From assembly GCA_930367205.1 (NCBI GenBank), contig OV884011.1, positions 166,791,226 through 166,855,225 on the forward strand: a DNA stretch of 64,000 nt, written 5' to 3'. This DNA is from Acanthosoma haemorrhoidale (lineage: Eukaryota > Arthropoda > Insecta > Hemiptera > Acanthosomatidae). Below the pieces are notes generated by a model. The model was not told the origin of the DNA, searched no databases, and was given only the letters and a program-made list of their open reading frames with translations. The position numbers and the translations under genes were made by a program. Shown piece after piece: positions 62,201 to 64,000 of the stretch (its first letter is position 1; each line of letters begins with the position of its first letter).

Positions 62201-63689
62201 TTGTTCTCATCTGGGTTAGCCCTCCTCTGCATCGCTGTACTCGATCTCGTTGTCGCTGACTCACTTACACCCATACCTCCAGGCTCCAGGAATAAGAAGA
62301 GCATCCAGGCATGCTGGGTCCAGGAATAAGAAGGGGGAAGAGGCTTTGATAAGTACTCATATTCCACCACTACAAAAATTGAGAACCCTGTATCATCAGG
62401 AATCCTGTATACCTGCTGTTTATCTCCTAGGGTCGTAGTAAGGCAAGACCTTCCCATAGGGGGTGAGACTTTCTAGTGTACCTGGTTTTATTGGGAGTCA
62501 CCTGGGTCAGATCAAAACATTTTTTCTTCTGATAAATCTCAACAGTGAATTTTCCTTTTTAAAATCATTCTAATAAAAATAATTTACTTAATAATAAGAA
62601 TCGTATACAATAGATATAATCTATTACAATAGATGGAATAGAGGGTCCTTTTTTTATAGCCTTCTCCATTCTGTGGGATCTTCTGAAGAAGTCGATTGTT
62701 TCCAACAAGATGGAGATTTATACGGACTGTATAAAACTTATGGTAGCACCCCTTTGGGTAGTGGAGCAGGCTATAGGCCTCACATTGGATTAAATAGGTG
62801 AAAGATGCAGAATGTCATACTCCTGACTACATGTAGGGTAGCCATTTTTTATAAAGGCTACTTTTATGAACTTTTTGTTATTTACACTTTTCAAGGGCCG
62901 GAAGTATGATCCATCTATTATTTAGATGGACAACATTACCCGGATGTTGGCTATTCACAGGTTGCCACCCTTATTGAACATTCAGTCCGGATTTAAACCC
63001 ACCAATGTGGGAGTTGAGCACTCTTGATAGAATTTACATGGGAGTAGCGTCCAAATCATTGCCTCATAAATAAAGTACAAAAGTCTTCTACTATCTATTA
63101 AAATAACTTATTATTATCTGTACAATTATTTAGATATAGATACACTTTACTGTAAGAAAGACATTTTCTTTACACAAATTTTATGTCTTGGATACATTAC
63201 CAACAGTGTACATAGCTTGGAATGTTATAACTCTGCAGTAAAATCCTGTAAGTATAATCCTAAAGAAAATTTCTTTTTCAGTAAATTGTTTATGAGGATC
63301 AACATCTATTTTCAGCAATTATATCTGGTTTGTTTGTGCCACCCTATGGCTGTGTATTGCATGCATTTTATCTGAATGCCTGTGCCATTGTGTGTACAAT
63401 GCTTGCGTAGCACTAGAAACTAGTGCATGTTTGCTAGCTATGTGTCCGTACTGTCTATGTGGTCGCTTCAGAGCAGGGGCAAGCGCAGGAACAGGGTAAG
63501 CCACCCGGCACCGAGGACAAGCTCTTCAAGGATGAGGAGCTGGTCTCCCTCATCGACCCCATCCTCGCGTTAGACGACGCCAACAACGATGGCTACATTG
63601 ACTACCCTGAGTTTGTCAAAGCGCAGCATAAAGCAGCGGAGATCTCTCGACAGCAGCAACAGCAACAGCAGCCGCAACAGAGGCACTAA
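55227..63689 (+). CDS. MCFD2: MCFD2-like EF-hand protein with Gln-rich insertion, 5 exons
   Basis: Exons 55227-55337, 55930-56010, 59586-59746, 61704-61852 and 63472-63689 join in phase to 239 residues. An N-terminal hydrophobic stretch ([13 protein letters not shown]) is a signal peptide, so the protein enters the ER. Exons 1-3 encode a Gln/Val/Pro-rich region with repeated QVP(I/L/M/V)QQ words (about residues 34-105). The core begins HIQEHMSVP...[17 protein letters not shown]-hand loop 1 is residues 147-158 ([12 protein letters not shown]) and loop 2 residues 203-214 ([12 protein letters not shown]); both keep Asp/Asn at positions 1, 3, 5, Asp at 9 and Glu at 12. The C-terminus is polyGln. 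Vertebrate MCFD2 (about 146 residues) partners the lectin LMAN1/ERGIC-53 in ER-to-Golgi export; here that role is inferred. A GT donor-like site (aaa|gtaagc) just after the stop could mark a 3' UTR intron. Confidence 0.88.
56228..56255. repeat. TA dinucleotide microsatellite
   Basis: About 14 TA units in intron 2 of the MCFD2-like gene. Confidence 0.9.
56810..57190 (+). mobile_element. LINE reverse transcriptase relic
   Basis: In broken plus-strand frames the translation includes [20 protein letters not shown], resembling the QxGFRxGxST motif of non-LTR reverse transcriptases. A degraded [13 protein letters not shown] follows, where LDLSKAFD would be expected. Stops and frameshifts are frequent. 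It lies in intron 2 of the MCFD2-like gene. Confidence 0.55.
59088..59275 (+). repeat. Minisatellite, ~41-bp unit, four copies
   Basis: Four tandem copies of a unit of the form atttca(c/t)t(a/g)tctt...gatatttgtatcttatttatttt, 41-42 bp each with a few changes per copy. It directly precedes the family B copy at 59270-59400 in intron 2 of the MCFD2-like gene. Confidence 0.85.
59270..59400 (-). repeat. Interspersed repeat family B, inverted copy
   Basis: The reverse complement reads 'aaatgttttgggtgtggtca', 'ctagaatagttcccgctca' and 'ttgttttattaatgaaatag', matching words of the copies at 45060-45425 and 13175-13490. Confidence 0.5.
59832..60352 (+). repeat. Interspersed repeat family A, copy 3
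   Basis: Same orientation as 4475-5045. Its right half is the inverse of 9350-9620. It starts about 85 bases after exon 3 of the MCFD2-like gene. Class unknown. Confidence 0.6.
60863..61168 (+). pseudogene. Fragment resembling the C-terminal part of a hAT/DUF659-type transposase
   Basis: A 101-codon open frame contains [22 protein letters not shown] and [12 protein letters not shown]. The pattern resembles the P-P-V-x-TRWGTWLEA--YYAENF segment and following helices of hAT-like transposase relatives, with Val-Gly in place of Gly-Thr. No catalytic region accompanies it. It sits in intron 3 of the MCFD2-like gene, so it is a fragment; a cellular exon is less likely because the flanking exons already join in phase. 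Confidence 0.45.
62140..63070. other. GC-richer unclassified repeat blocks in the last intron of the MCFD2-like gene
   Basis: Two stretches (about 62150-62520 and 62640-63070) differ in composition from the flanking AT-rich intron. The first includes an imperfect duplication of 'ccaggaataagaag' 36 bp apart. No reading frame of a known family was recognised. Confidence 0.25.
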
Positions 63690-64000
63690 ACTAAAGTAAG
63701 CACTATCCGTATATGTCTAATCATTTTTTTTTTATTTACTATACATTACGGTCAGCACTCTGTAATTGTGGGCATTAAGTTATTAAAAAAAAATACATTA
63801 TTATGGAAGTTGAAAGAAGAATAATAAATTTTTTAAAAGATCAATTTTGGCTTGGATCGACCAAAAATTAATTTCTAAAATAAAATAAATTAATAACTTA
63901 CAATACCAGAGAATAAAGTTTTGAGACCCATAAATAGAAGTTTTTCATTTTTCAATATTGAACTAATTACAATTATATTTTTTGAAATGATTCTCAGTGA
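63690..64000. other. Downstream of the MCFD2-like stop codon
   Basis: AT-rich. The donor-like 'aaagtaagc' at about 63694-63702 may start a 3' UTR intron. The last 90 bases ('aataaagttttgagacccataaatag') loosely resemble the repeat-like stretches at 54690 and 37205. No other feature is seen. Confidence 0.3.

Noticed and set aside
1..64000. CRISPR arrays, operons, prokaryotic or viral gene clusters
   Set aside because: No direct-repeat/spacer arrays and no intron-free gene runs; all supported genes are split by GT-AG introns.

Overview
The window looks like nuclear DNA of an arthropod, most likely an insect. It is strongly AT-rich, its genes are split by GT-AG introns, and it holds insect-type mobile elements (mariner, DD41D Tc1/mariner, hAT, PIF/Harbinger, a Jockey-like LINE). 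The species cannot be fixed from sequence alone. All exon models below were built by hand from translated similarity to remembered families, splice consensus and phase continuity, and no alignment was run.

Layout. (1) 284-1494, plus strand: the last two coding exons of COMMD2, entering from the left edge. (2) 2036-33074, minus strand: condensin subunit CAP-G (NCAPG), 21 coding exons that join in phase to a 963-residue protein. Its introns carry most of the repeats: a nearly perfect 315-bp inverted repeat, two inactive mariner-type transposons each sitting in a copy of the same ~650-bp repeat, a decayed hAT transposase and several interspersed families. (3) 33075-35964: intergenic, with a decayed Harbinger transposase. 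(4) 35965-42747, minus strand: a predicted 416-residue RUN-PDZ-PTB adaptor-like protein in 12 exons, which I cannot name. (5) 42748-45656: intergenic, with a Jockey-type LINE fragment. (6) 45657-51625, plus strand: a secreted or membrane-tethered trypsin-fold protein in 3 exons with all three catalytic residues replaced (serine protease homologue). (7) 51626-55226: AT-rich intergenic DNA. (8) 55227-63689, plus strand: an MCFD2-like protein with two EF hands and a signal peptide, in 5 exons, with an unusual Gln-rich spacer.

The genes have unrelated jobs: COMMD2 belongs to the Commander trafficking complex, CAP-G to mitotic chromosome condensation, MCFD2 to ER-to-Golgi cargo export. Nothing suggests a functional cluster. 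COMMD2 and NCAPG are convergent with about 540 bp between stop codons.

The strongest unexplained signals are the long intronic hairpin at 15903-16591, the RUN-PDZ-PTB architecture, the triple-dead protease fold with a hydrophobic tail, and the Gln-Val-Pro-rich insertion of the MCFD2-like protein. No new multi-gene system was found.
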